The notes: generated by a model not told the origin, from the sequence alone. DNA of 64,000 nt from Filomicrobium sp. (GCA_017792465.1 CP051234.1:1428606-1492605); one strand, 5' to 3'. Counted from the first letter of the stretch, positions 42,951 to 50,946 are shown. Numbers and translations are program-made.

Positions 42951-43758
42951 TCACGATACCATAAGGCCTGTATCGACCGGACGTGTGGGGCGTGGCGTGA
43001 TCGGCAGCGTGCTCTCGGGCCGGCTCGGTTGGACGCTGATCTCATTTTTCGCGCTGCTGGCGTTGTGGATGATCGTCGCTGCACTTTTGCAAAGCCGCTT
43101 GTTTCCTGGACCGCTTGCAGTGGGCGACAAGCTCATCTCTGAAGCGGCAAGCGGCGAGCTCTTTTATCATGTCGGGGTCACGCTTGCGCGCGTGGCTGTC
43201 GCGTTCTTCCTGGCCATGTTTGTTGGCAGCGCCATCGGCATTCTGTTAGGGCGGGCCAGAGGGGCGACCAATCAGTTCTTCGATACCTGGCTCATTTTCT
43301 TCCTCAACCTGCCAGCTCTCGTCACCATCATTCTTTGCTACGTTTGGTTCGGCCTGACGGAAGCCGCCGCCATCCTCGCCGTTACCATCAACAAGATCCC
43401 GAACGTTGCCGTGACGGTTCGCGAGGGTACGCGCAGCCTGTCGCGCGATCTTGACGAGATGGCGAGTATTTATCGCTTCGGTACGTGGAAAACCTTGCGG
43501 CATGTGACGCTGCCTCAGCTTGCCCCGTTCCTAGCGGCGGCTGCGCGCGGCGGTCTGGCTCTCGTCTGGAAGATCGTTCTGGTGGTCGAATTGCTGGGGC
43601 GCTCGAATGGCGTCGGACACCAGTTGCATCTCGCGTTCCAGCTTTTCGATGTGTCGATGATCCTGGCCTATGCGATCGCGTTCATACTCGTCGTCCAGAT
43701 TATTGAGATCGCCGTCCTGCAACCGATCGAAGCGCGTGTAAACAGGTGGCGGCGATGA
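42940..43758 (+). CDS. NitT/TauT-type ABC transporter permease
   Basis: A 272-residue inner-membrane permease with about six segments, of the binding-protein-dependent (SsuC/TauC) type. The coupling helix region reads SLSRDLDEMASIYRFGTWKTLRHVTLPQLAPFL (EAA-like loop: conserved Glu/Asp, Ala and the Gly at position nine, then LPQLAP). It starts inside the end of the binding-protein gene (11-base overlap), so stoichiometric translation is likely. Confidence 0.9.
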   Translation: MTLDHDTIRPVSTGRVGRGVIGSVLSGRLGWTLISFFALLALWMIVAALLQSRLFPGPLAVGDKLISEAASGELFYHVGVTLARVAVAFFLAMFVGSAIGILLGRARGATNQFFDTWLIFFLNLPALVTIILCYVWFGLTEAAAILAVTINKIPNVAVTVREGTRSLSRDLDEMASIYRFGTWKTLRHVTLPQLAPFLAAAARGGLALVWKIVLVVELLGRSNGVGHQLHLAFQLFDVSMILAYAIAFILVVQIIEIAVLQPIEARVNRWRR

Positions 43759-44522
43759 ACGAAGCGATTGTCAAAACTCCGGCCGCTGCGAGCGATCTTG
43801 CGATCAAGGTCAAGGTCGATGAAAAGCGTTTCCCGGCCCTTGGCGACAGAAGCGAGCAGATCGTTCTGCGCGATGTGGAACTTGGCGTCGAACGCGGATC
43901 GTTCGTCGTTCTGACGGGTCCTTCGGGTTGTGGGAAGTCGACGCTTCTCAACATCATTGCCGGGCTTGATAAGAGCTACCAGGGCCGCGTTGATTTCGGA
44001 CCCGACACCGACAAACTTTCTTTCATGTTCCAGACGCCGCGCCTGTTGCCGTGGCGGACGGTGGAAGAAAACATCCGGCTTGTTCTTGATGATGGTGACG
44101 CGGGTGGCGACGATGCCGACCGGCGCGTTGCGGCAATTCTCGAACGCGTGGGCTTGAGCGATGCGGCCAAAGCCTACCCGGAACGCTTGTCGTTAGGGAT
44201 GCAGCGGCGGGCCGCTTTGGCGCGGGCCTTCGTCGTCGAGCCGGACATTCTCTTGATGGACGAGCCGTTCGTGTCGCTCGATGATCCGAGTGCCGATAGT
44301 CTTCGCGCGCTCCTGATCGAGATGTGGAACCGCAGGCCTACGACGGTCGTGTTCGTCACCCACGATCGGATCGAAGCCGTGATGCTGGCAACGCGGCTGG
44401 TCAGGCTTGGCGGCAAACCGGCCGCCATCGTTCAGGACAGCTCGGTTGAGATGACACCGGAAGAACGGCTCGACCGCGAAAAGGTGCTGGCCATGCGGCT
44501 GCAGCTGTTCGAGAATGCTTGA
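43755..44522 (+). CDS. NitT/TauT-type ABC transporter ATPase
   Basis: A 255-residue ATPase. Walker A is GPSGCGKST, Q-loop MFQTPRLLPW, signature LSLGMQRRAALARAF (with LSLGM replacing LSGGQ) and Walker B ILLMDEPF, then THDRIEAVMLA. The ATG at 43755 overlaps the permease stop; a GTG nine bases earlier is possible. Its own stop codon is immediately followed by the mfnB start codon, with no spacer. Confidence 0.92.
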   Translation: MNEAIVKTPAAASDLAIKVKVDEKRFPALGDRSEQIVLRDVELGVERGSFVVLTGPSGCGKSTLLNIIAGLDKSYQGRVDFGPDTDKLSFMFQTPRLLPWRTVEENIRLVLDDGDAGGDDADRRVAAILERVGLSDAAKAYPERLSLGMQRRAALARAFVVEPDILLMDEPFVSLDDPSADSLRALLIEMWNRRPTTVVFVTHDRIEAVMLATRLVRLGGKPAAIVQDSSVEMTPEERLDREKVLAMRLQLFENA

Positions 44523-45281
44523 ATGAACATCTGCCCTGGCCGTTCCGGCTTTCCGATTCATCGCCCCATGTTTTTGGCTAGCGTCACGTCGCCTGACGAA
44601 GCCCGCGTCTGCGTTGGCGCTGGCGCAGACCTGATTGATGCGAAAAACCCGCTGACGGGCGCGCTCGGCGCTTTGCCGCTCACGACGGTATCCGAGATTG
44701 TCGAGGCTGTGCGCGAGGCGCCGGGTCAGACGCGGCTGGTCAGCGCGACGGTTGGCGATCTCCCAATGGAGCCTACAATCGTCCGCGAAGCCGTCGAGAC
44801 CATGGCCGATACGGGCGTGGATTTCGTCAAAATCGGGCTTGGCGGCGGCAAGGCGGCATTCGATGTCGTCGATGCGCTTTCAGCCTTTGACGTTGGCACC
44901 GCTCGGCTGGTCGGCGTGCTGTTTGCCGACCAAAATCCGGATTTTTCGCTCGTGGAAGCGATGGCGAAGGCGGGCTTTGCAGGGGTGATGCTCGATACCG
45001 CGGCAAAGCGATCGGGGCGGCTTGTCGATGTTCAGAGCCCGGAAAACTTGAGCGAATTTGTCCGTTTGGCCGGTCAATCGGGACTTTTTTGCGGGTTGGC
45101 CGGCAGCCTCAAACGCGACGATATCGGGCTGCTTGGACGGTTTGGCGCTGATATTCTTGGATTTCGCGGTGCACTCTGTCTCGACAGCGATCGTACATTC
45201 GCTATAGACGAGGGTCGGGTCGCCTGCGTTCGTGCGGCGCTCGATGCCCTGAGCGATCTGGCCGTGCCTCAAGCCGGTTGA
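44523..45281 (+). CDS. mfnB: (5-Formylfuran-3-yl)methyl phosphate synthase (MfnB-like)
   Basis: A 252-residue TIM-barrel enzyme (DUF556) that makes the furan ring phosphate of methanofuran/methylofuran from two glyceraldehyde-3-phosphates. The N-terminal FLASVTSPDEARVCVGAGAD, the active-site lysine in IDAKNPLTGALGAL, DFVKIGLGGGK (second Lys) and GVMLDTAAKRSGRL are diagnostic. It begins on the base after the ABC ATPase stop, so it is in the same operon. It would supply the furan part of the formyl carrier used by the Fhc complex. Confidence 0.92.
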   Translation: MNICPGRSGFPIHRPMFLASVTSPDEARVCVGAGADLIDAKNPLTGALGALPLTTVSEIVEAVREAPGQTRLVSATVGDLPMEPTIVREAVETMADTGVDFVKIGLGGGKAAFDVVDALSAFDVGTARLVGVLFADQNPDFSLVEAMAKAGFAGVMLDTAAKRSGRLVDVQSPENLSEFVRLAGQSGLFCGLAGSLKRDDIGLLGRFGADILGFRGALCLDSDRTFAIDEGRVACVRAALDALSDLAVPQAG

Positions 45282-45350
45282 TCGAACTGGCGGCCGATTG
45301 AACCGATACTGACAAGATCTAACGAAGACGAAACAGAAGGAAACGCGTCC

Positions 45351-45776
45351 ATGACAGAAGTCTCCATCCTGGCGGGACGCCTGCAACAGCGCGCAGCCGA
45401 GGAAGCCTTCGACAAGATCTTCATTCGCGACCTCGTGCTCGACTGCCATATCGGCGTCTACGAAGAAGAAAAGGGCGTGACGCAGAAGGTCGGGTTCTCG
45501 ATCGAGGCCGCCGTTGCACCTGACATCGCCAGTCGGCATGACGAGATCGCGGAAGTGCCGTCCTATGATAATCTCGTCGAAGCAATCCACGCGACGCTGG
45601 CGGAAGGGCATATCAACCTCGTCGAGACGATGGCTGAGCACATCGCCCAGCACATTCTTGAAGACAAGCGCATTGTCTGGGTGAAAATCCGCATCGACAA
45701 ACTGGAGCGGGGTCCGGCGGCTGTCGGCGTTGAGATCGTCCGGCCGCGGGGCATCGGAAGGTCGCGTGACCTTTAA
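45351..45776 (+). CDS. folB: Dihydroneopterin aldolase
   Basis: A 141-residue FolB-family enzyme cleaving dihydroneopterin to 6-hydroxymethyl-dihydropterin and glycolaldehyde. Typical segments are KIFIRDLVLDCHIGVYEEEKGV, VPSYDNLVEAI and NLVETMAEHIAQHIL. Its position among H4MPT genes suggests it feeds the pterin of H4MPT (possibly besides folate). The final 11 bases overlap the mfnE start. Confidence 0.93.
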   Translation: MTEVSILAGRLQQRAAEEAFDKIFIRDLVLDCHIGVYEEEKGVTQKVGFSIEAAVAPDIASRHDEIAEVPSYDNLVEAIHATLAEGHINLVETMAEHIAQHILEDKRIVWVKIRIDKLERGPAAVGVEIVRPRGIGRSRDL

Positions 45777-46416
45777 GAGCGGTCGTCGTTCTGTAGCTAA
45801 CCTGCCCCCCGTCGTTTTGAAAATCGGCGGCAGTATTCTGCATCAGGCCGGTTCGCTGCAGCCAATCGTTGACATCTTATCGGAAGCGGCACGCCCAGTG
45901 GCGATCGTCACCGGCGGCGGGATTTTCGCCGATGCTGTCCGCGACGCGCAAAAGCAAATCGGCTTTGACGATTCGAGCGCGCATAAGATGGCGATCGTGG
46001 CGATGCATCAAAACGTGATCCTACTGTCGTCGATGCTCCCGTCTTTCACCCCGCTGGCGGCGCTCAGCGATGTGGCGGCGACGCTCGAACAAGGCCGCCA
46101 AGTTCTCTGGTTACCGCTTGCCGAATGCAAAGACGATCCCGATCTGCCGGCAAGCTGGGATGTGACGTCGGATGCCATCGCGGTTCGGCTGGCGGAACGT
46201 CTTGACGGGCTCAAGCTCGGAATTCTCAAGTCACGCATCGCAGCGGGCGCTCCCGATCCGCAGAGCCTCGCAAGCGAAGGGTTGATCGATCCGGTCGCCG
46301 CGCGTCTCCTACAGCGCAGCAGTTTGCCGTTCGAAATCATCGCAAATTCCGACACTGTGGGTCTGGCTAGATTTCTAGGGCTCGGCGAAATCGTCGACGC
46401 GGCCGACGCCACGTGA
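45766..46416 (+). CDS. mfnE: Amino-acid-kinase-family phosphotransferase, MfnE-like
   Basis: A 216-residue kinase of the amino-acid kinase fold, matching [5-(aminomethyl)furan-3-yl]methyl phosphate kinase of furan cofactor synthesis. The N-terminal VVLKIGGSILHQAG and IVTGGGIFADAVRDAQ bind ATP phosphates; SWDVTSDAIAVRLAERL and the Lys-bearing LGILKSR follow. The GTG at 45766 with GGAAGG upstream was chosen over an ATG at 45730 that lies deeper in folB. Translationally coupled to folB. Confidence 0.85.
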   Translation: MTFKSGRRSVANLPPVVLKIGGSILHQAGSLQPIVDILSEAARPVAIVTGGGIFADAVRDAQKQIGFDDSSAHKMAIVAMHQNVILLSSMLPSFTPLAALSDVAATLEQGRQVLWLPLAECKDDPDLPASWDVTSDAIAVRLAERLDGLKLGILKSRIAAGAPDPQSLASEGLIDPVAARLLQRSSLPFEIIANSDTVGLARFLGLGEIVDAADAT

Positions 46417-46429
46417 TAAGTCGGGCCCC

Positions 46430-46996
46430 ATGACAAATTCCGACGTAAAGACCCCGCGTTATGGCTGGGCGCTGACGGGCTCCGGGCATTTCTTCAAGGA
46501 AAGCCTCGAGTTGATGCGCGAACTCGAACCGCTCGACATCTTCGTCTCGGCGGCGGCTGAGGAAGTGCTCAATATGTACAAGCAGAAGCTCGATCAGCTT
46601 CCACCGGGCACGCGCATTTTCAAGGACCGGACGGCGAGCGCTGTGCCGGTCGGCGGCTTCTACCAGGGCGTCTATCATACGCTCATCATGTCGCCGACCA
46701 GTTCCAACACGATTGCCAAATGCGTGGCGGGCATCTCCGACAATCTGGCGACCAACGTCTATGCGCAAGCCGGCAAGACGCGCGTGCCGTCGATCGTGTT
46801 TGCTTGCGACAACAAGCCTGAGGATTTGACGGAGGCTCCGCGGGAAAACATGGTCAAGGTTTACCCGCGGAAAATCGACCTGGAAAATACGCGCAAGCTT
46901 GGCGAGTTCGAATATACGACCGTCGTCGAAAGCATCGAAGAACTCAAACAGGCGCTCATGGCGCGGCGCGAATGTCTGAAAAGCTCCTCTTCCTGA
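46430..46996 (+). CDS. dmrB: Dihydromethanopterin reductase, DmrB-type flavoprotein
   Basis: A 188-residue flavoprotein related to archaeal flavoproteins and the DmrB protein of H4MPT-containing bacteria. Key regions are ALTGSGHFFKESLELM, SAAAEEVLNMY, and SPTSSNTIAKCVAGISDNLATN, which forms the FMN site of this family. DmrB reduces dihydromethanopterin to the active tetrahydro form, the last step of the pterin arm. It starts 13 bases after mfnE and overlaps the next gene by 25 bases. Confidence 0.88.
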   Translation: MTNSDVKTPRYGWALTGSGHFFKESLELMRELEPLDIFVSAAAEEVLNMYKQKLDQLPPGTRIFKDRTASAVPVGGFYQGVYHTLIMSPTSSNTIAKCVAGISDNLATNVYAQAGKTRVPSIVFACDNKPEDLTEAPRENMVKVYPRKIDLENTRKLGEFEYTTVVESIEELKQALMARRECLKSSSS

Positions 46997-48396
46997 CCGG
47001 CCATCTCGCCGAAGATCGATTGCGCGGATTGCTCGCGGGACTGAGCCTGCCGGAGGGCAGTTTCGAGGTGCGCAACATCGGCATCAAGGTCGCCGCCTTG
47101 ATGACCGAGAAGATCCTGAAGAACCGTCTCGATGCACCGATTGAAGCGGACCGTGTGATCCTGCCGGGGCGCGTGCGGATGGATCTCGATGCGCTTGGCA
47201 AACATTTCGAGGTGCCATTTCAGCTGGGGCCGGAAGAGATCATCGACCTTCCGCAGTTTCTCGGTCACGGCGGACGGCCGCCCGACTTGAGCCAATACGA
47301 CATCAACATCTTTGCCGAAATCGTCGAAGCCCCCGAGGTGCCGCTTGATGCACTCGTCGCGCGAGCGCTACAGCATCGCGAGGCGGGGGCAGACGTCATC
47401 GACATCGGCTGCCGGCCCGACGTTCCGTTTCCTCATCTGGAAGACGCGGTGCGGGCGATCAAGGCGCAGGGGCTGAAGGTCAGCGTCGATTCCGGCGACA
47501 TGGATGAGTTGCGGCGCGGCGCGCAAGCGGGTGCAGACTTTGTCCTGAGCCTTGATGAAGACCATCTCGATGTCGTCGCTGGTACGGATTGCGTGCCGGT
47601 CCTCGTCCCAAAAGAGCATGGCGATTTGGACTCACTGGTCCGCGCGATCGAGAAAGCGAAAGCTGCCGGTCTCGCGCACATGGCCGACCCCATTCTCGAT
47701 CCGATCCATTTCGGCTTTATGGCGTCGCTGGAACGTTATGCGGAGCTGCGTCGGCGTTGCCCGGATGTCGAAATCCTGATGGGAACTGGCAACCTCACCG
47801 AACTCACCGAAGCCGACAGCCAGGGTCTGACGGCGATGCTGCTTGGCATCTGTTCGGAGCTTCGCATTCGCAACGTGCTCATCGTGCAGGTTTCGCCGCA
47901 CACGCGCCGGACGGTCGAGGAGCATGACGCGGCGCGGCGAGTGATGTTTCGCGCACGCGAAGACAACGCCTTGCCGAAGGGTTATGGCGGCGGGCTGTTG
48001 TCATTGCACGAGTTGCGCCCCTTCCCGTTAGCGCCGGACGAAATCAAAGACGCCGCTGGAGAAATCCGCGATGCCAACTTCCGCATCCAGTCGAGCGTCG
48101 ATGGCGTGCACATCTATAACCGCTTCGGCTATCACACGGCCCTCGATCCGTTCGATCTCTATCCCAAGCTCGGCGTCGACGATGATGCGGCGCACGCGTT
48201 CTATCTCGGGTTTGAGCTTGCCAAGGCGCAAATCGCGCATAAGCTTGGCAAGCGTTACACGCAGGACCGGCCGCTTCGTTGGGGCGTCGCTGCGGATGCC
48301 CCTGATGAAGCCATGACGCACCATGCTCCCGAAGGCGTGACATTGCGCGCCGCACGGGAGAAGGCCCAGCGCGAGGCGCCCAAGAAAGACGAGTGA
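46972..48396 (+). CDS. DUF6513 / dihydropteroate-synthase-like protein of the H4MPT cluster
   Basis: A 474-residue cytoplasmic protein. The first ~120 residues (LLFLTGHLAEDRLRGLLAGL ...) form a domain specific to this family. The middle (about 130-330) is a TIM barrel like dihydropteroate synthase: HREAGADVIDIGCRP, GLKVSVDSGDMDELRRGAQAGADFVLSL (split: SVDSGD is the pterin motif) and LMGTGNLTELTEADS. It is one of the conserved unassigned H4MPT-synthesis proteins and a good candidate for joining the pterin to the ribofuranosyl-benzene unit. Its start lies inside dmrB. Confidence 0.88.
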   Translation: MSEKLLFLTGHLAEDRLRGLLAGLSLPEGSFEVRNIGIKVAALMTEKILKNRLDAPIEADRVILPGRVRMDLDALGKHFEVPFQLGPEEIIDLPQFLGHGGRPPDLSQYDINIFAEIVEAPEVPLDALVARALQHREAGADVIDIGCRPDVPFPHLEDAVRAIKAQGLKVSVDSGDMDELRRGAQAGADFVLSLDEDHLDVVAGTDCVPVLVPKEHGDLDSLVRAIEKAKAAGLAHMADPILDPIHFGFMASLERYAELRRRCPDVEILMGTGNLTELTEADSQGLTAMLLGICSELRIRNVLIVQVSPHTRRTVEEHDAARRVMFRAREDNALPKGYGGGLLSLHELRPFPLAPDEIKDAAGEIRDANFRIQSSVDGVHIYNRFGYHTALDPFDLYPKLGVDDDAAHAFYLGFELAKAQIAHKLGKRYTQDRPLRWGVAADAPDEAMTHHAPEGVTLRAAREKAQREAPKKDE

Positions 48397-48426
48397 GCGC
48401 GACGCTGGTGGCGCGATTTATTGCGC

Positions 48427-48545
48427 TCACGGCTGATCCTCCCCCGGATCAATCCGGGGTCGGGCCTCCGCGGGGGCGCCGCATATTTCCCAACACTCGG
48501 CAAGCCGGTGTTGGGCGGCGGGTCGCCTTGCTCCCCGGCTTTGCT
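48427..48545. repeat. Composite palindromic repeat region 3
   Basis: One type-A hairpin (48490-48514; CCAACAC/GTGTTGG, centre TCGGCAAGCCG) is followed by GGGTCGCCTTGCTCCC, the same module as at ~7527 and ~33077 but in the opposite direction. GATCCTCCCCCGGATCAATCCGGGG-type palindromic sequence precedes it. This splits the cofactor operon between the DUF6513 and DUF447 genes. Confidence 0.7.
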
Positions 48546-48616
48546 GGCAAAGCCGAATGCGCAATCTGTTTTTGGCAACGGAAGAAACAACAAGAACAAA
48601 ATTTTGGGAGACGCCC

Positions 48617-49183
48617 ATGCCGCTCATCATTGAAACGATCGTCACGACGCGTTCGCGAAGCGGTGAAATTCACATCGCGCCGCTGGGGCTTATCCAGCGT
48701 GGCGACAAGTGGATCATCGCGCCGTTCACGCCGTCGAAAACGCTCGACAACCTCCAGGAAAACCCGTGCGCCGTCGCCAACCATGTCGACGACGTACGCA
48801 TCTTCGCGGGTTGCGTCACAGGCCGCAAGAAGTGGCCGTTCAATCGCGCCGAGAAGGTCGACGGGGCGGTATTGAAAGCGGCGATGTCGCATTGGGAATT
48901 GAAGGTCGAGAGTATGGAAGACGATGACGTGCGCCCGCGCTTCATCTGCCGCTCGGTCTTCACCCGCGGGCACAAGCCGTGGGGCGGGTTCAACCGCGCG
49001 CAGGCGGCTGTTCTAGAGGCGGCCGTGCTCGTCACGCGGCTCAAGATGCTGCCGAAAGAGAAGGTCGAAAGCGAGCTGGAATATCTGCAGATCGCGATTT
49101 CCAAAACGGCCGGCGACCGCGAACTGGAAGCCTGGGGCTGGCTGATGGAAAAGGTCCAGGCTTGGCGGGGGGAGCAGGGGTAG
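48617..49183 (+). CDS. DUF447 flavin-binding-like protein of the H4MPT cluster
   Basis: A 188-residue protein starting at ATG 48617 with GGGAG six bases upstream. The N-terminal beta-barrel half (IIETIVTTRSRSGEIHIAPLG, KWIIAPFTPSKTLDNLQENPCAVANHVDDVRIFA, both typical of a split-barrel flavin fold) is followed by a helical C-terminus (NRAQAAVLEAAVLVTRLKML). DUF447 proteins are found with H4MPT genes in archaea and methylotrophs; their step is unknown. A 220-base repeat-bearing gap separates it from the previous gene, so it may be transcribed apart. Confidence 0.87.
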   Translation: MPLIIETIVTTRSRSGEIHIAPLGLIQRGDKWIIAPFTPSKTLDNLQENPCAVANHVDDVRIFAGCVTGRKKWPFNRAEKVDGAVLKAAMSHWELKVESMEDDDVRPRFICRSVFTRGHKPWGGFNRAQAAVLEAAVLVTRLKMLPKEKVESELEYLQIAISKTAGDRELEAWGWLMEKVQAWRGEQG

Positions 49184-49515
49184 GGTGAGGTGTCCGTTGC
49201 CCTAGGTCCGCGACATTTCAAATCCGCTTTTCGCGCGAGGACCGGATTGCTGGAGGATAGCCACGCTTTGAGAACCCCATATACGTGGACAGATCCCGTC
49301 CTTCGCCGGGATGACGAAGTGTTGGTGGCTGGGTCTGACGTCGAAGATAGATAGGTTGCCCGACTGGCATCGCGTTGCCGTACCTCGCATCGGCGCGGGG
49401 ATGACGGGTGGCGTGTGGGGCCAGTGGTCAGGTCGGGTCGGCCCATGAATCGAACGTCAGCGGGACGCATACACATTTGAACCCGTTGGCTCAACACCGA
49501 GTTTCCCCTCTGACG
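49184..49515. repeat. Region with partial type-E palindromes upstream of the nuclease 3' end
   Basis: No gene is seen. It contains degraded copies of the TCATCCCCGCG palindrome: GATCCCG-TCCTT-CGCCGGGATGAC at about 49285-49312 and CGCGGGGATGACGGGTGG at about 49395-49412. The latter shares downstream sequence (TGTGGGGC) with the copy at 49935. Confidence 0.65.
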
Positions 49516-49546
49516 TCATCCCCGCGAAGGCGGGGATCCGGGATGG
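49511..49546. repeat. Type-E palindrome, left copy, forming the end of the GIY-YIG gene
   Basis: ATCCCCGC-GAAG-GCGGGGAT (49518-49537) is a perfect 8-bp hairpin flanked by TGACGTC on the left and CCGGG on the right. Read on the minus strand it encodes the last ~10 residues and the stop codon of the nuclease. Confidence 0.85.
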
Positions 49547-49896
49547 TTTCCGGGACGCTCAGGCTCACCTTCTAGGCTTTCCGCCTCAAACGGGCCGAAC
49601 TCGATCTCGCCGGTTTCCGGATCGAACAGGTTCTTCCACTCGGGATTCATCTGTTCGATGAGGCGGTACTTCCATGCGCGATTCCACCGCTTCAAACGCT
49701 TCTCGCGCAGGATGGCTGTGGGCATATCCAGATGCGTCTCGTAATAGACCAGCATCTTGATGCCGTGCTGCTTGGTGAAGCCTTCGATCAGACCTTGATC
49801 ATGCTGCGCCATGCGCGCGTGCAGGTCGCTCGTCACTCCGACATAGAGCGTGCCGTAAGGCTTCGAGGCCAGGATGTAGACGCATGGGACTTTCAT
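49516..49896 (-). CDS. GIY-YIG nuclease-family protein flanked by inverted palindromes
   Basis: A 126-residue single-domain GIY-YIG endonuclease-fold protein. The catalytic motif reads VYILAS ... TLYVGVT (YI and YVG), followed by the Arg in SDLHARMAQHDQG and the Glu-bearing TAILREKRLKRWNR. The family (COG2827 type) is widespread and mostly uncharacterised. The start at 49896 excludes 28 upstream residues, which are translated palindrome (RHPPRRRGSIQ). The C-terminus (GNHPGSPPSRG) is also encoded by a palindrome, in inverted orientation relative to the one near the start. The gene with both palindromes therefore has the outline of a small mobile unit. Confidence 0.85.
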   Translation of the reverse strand: MKVPCVYILASKPYGTLYVGVTSDLHARMAQHDQGLIEGFTKQHGIKMLVYYETHLDMPTAILREKRLKRWNRAWKYRLIEQMNPEWKNLFDPETGEIEFGPFEAESLEGEPERPGNHPGSPPSRG

Positions 49897-49934
49897 CGAG
49901 AGGAAGCGTAGGTGAGAAACAAGGGCTTGGATAG

Positions 49935-49968
49935 ATCCCCGCCTGCGCGGGGGATGACGGGTAGAGTG
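49935..49968. repeat. Type-E palindrome, right copy, upstream of the GIY-YIG gene
   Basis: ATCCCCGC-CTGC-GCGGGGGAT (49935-49955) with ATGACGGGTAGAGTGTGGGGC after it. It is oriented opposite to the copy at 49511, so the two face each other across the nuclease gene like terminal inverted repeats. Confidence 0.85.
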
Positions 49969-49994
49969 TGGGGCGAGCAAGATGGATTCAATTG

Positions 49995-50372
49995 TTAGCG
50001 GTGAGCTGACGATTTGCAGACCTCGATGAGTTGCCGGACGGTAATTGGTCTGTAGTCTTCTGGCTTACAAGTCGCATTCTTGTAGAGTGCATAAAATGGG
50101 AATAGTCCCAGCAGCGGTGCCCAAACTCCGCCCCAGAATTCCGGCGGAGATATTGGTCGGTCGTCCGAAGAAGTATTGAGTTTTGAAACGATTTCTATTC
50201 CTAACCGGTCTTCGATATCCCAGACCAGAGCGTCAATATCATCTCCCCAGAGCTTCAGGTCGTGGTAGATACGGGCGGCCTTGAGCTTTTCGTCAGTTGG
50301 GAACTTCTTCGCAATCGAGCGTGGCAGATTCTGTTTGACCACCTCAACAACTGCCTTTTCGACTTCGGTCAT
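49995..50372 (-). CDS. Small DUF1493-like (acyl-carrier-fold-like) protein
   Basis: A 125-residue protein whose central segment ARIYHDLKLWGDDIDALVWDIEDRLGI resembles DUF1493 proteins, which look like acyl-carrier folds in which the DSL serine motif is replaced (GDDID here). A hydrophobic patch (GVWAPLLGLFPFYALY) and ITVRQLIEVC follow. The DNA is visibly more AT-rich than the neighbours, suggesting recent acquisition. DUF1493 genes are of unknown function. Family assignment is moderate. Confidence 0.6.
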   Translation of the reverse strand: MTEVEKAVVEVVKQNLPRSIAKKFPTDEKLKAARIYHDLKLWGDDIDALVWDIEDRLGIEIVSKLNTSSDDRPISPPEFWGGVWAPLLGLFPFYALYKNATCKPEDYRPITVRQLIEVCKSSAHR

Positions 50373-50391
50373 GGCAGATGAGTCCCCCCCC

Positions 50392-50946
50392 TCACTCCTC
50401 CGGGGTTTTCATCTCCGTTGGCAGGTTCCATTCTTTCCAGCCGTCGGTTCCGTCGGGGTACCAGATGACGTTGGTGTAGCCCCACGACAGCGCGCGCTTG
50501 GCGGCGTTCCAGCTCATCCAGCATTGGCGCAGGCAGAAGAAGACCAGCGTTTTCGACTTATCCCCGCCGGTGTACTTCTCAAGCCCGGCGCGGAAGTACT
50601 TCTCGAACTCGGGGTTCAAGACGCCGTAGCCGACGTTCGGCAGCCAGATCGCGCCTTTGATGGTGTCGTGGCGGGGTGTGCGCCAGACGGTTGATTTGGG
50701 CAGGTTGGGCGGTTTCGGGGCCTGCGGGTAGACGTCGAAGAAGATCGCTTCTCCCTTTTTCGACAGCGCCTCAGCGACGTCCGTATCGATGACCCGGGCG
50801 CCCTGCAGCGTCTTCGGCACCGGCCCGCGGTAATGATCGTTGCGATAGCCCTCGGGTTCGGGGGCGTGTTCGACCTCCGCTGAGATTGCCGGCAATGCGA
50901 GCAAAACGGCGGCTACCAGTGCTGCCAGTATCGACTTGAGTTGCAT
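50392..50946 (-). CDS. PQQ-catabolism-associated CXXCW-motif protein
   Basis: A 184-residue exported protein (signal LAALVAAVLLALPAISA) with a rhodanese-like domain. Its diagnostic end is LVFFCLRQCWMSWNAAKRA, the Cys-Cys-Trp motif of the family named for PQQ-dependent catabolism, then YTNVIWYPDGTDGW. Members are periplasmic and occur near PQQ alcohol dehydrogenases and their ABC genes; here it stands 9 kb from that cluster. The two cysteines may be redox-active. Monocistronic or cotranscribed with the DUF1493-like gene 19 bases downstream. Confidence 0.88.
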   Translation of the reverse strand: MQLKSILAALVAAVLLALPAISAEVEHAPEPEGYRNDHYRGPVPKTLQGARVIDTDVAEALSKKGEAIFFDVYPQAPKPPNLPKSTVWRTPRHDTIKGAIWLPNVGYGVLNPEFEKYFRAGLEKYTGGDKSKTLVFFCLRQCWMSWNAAKRALSWGYTNVIWYPDGTDGWKEWNLPTEMKTPEE

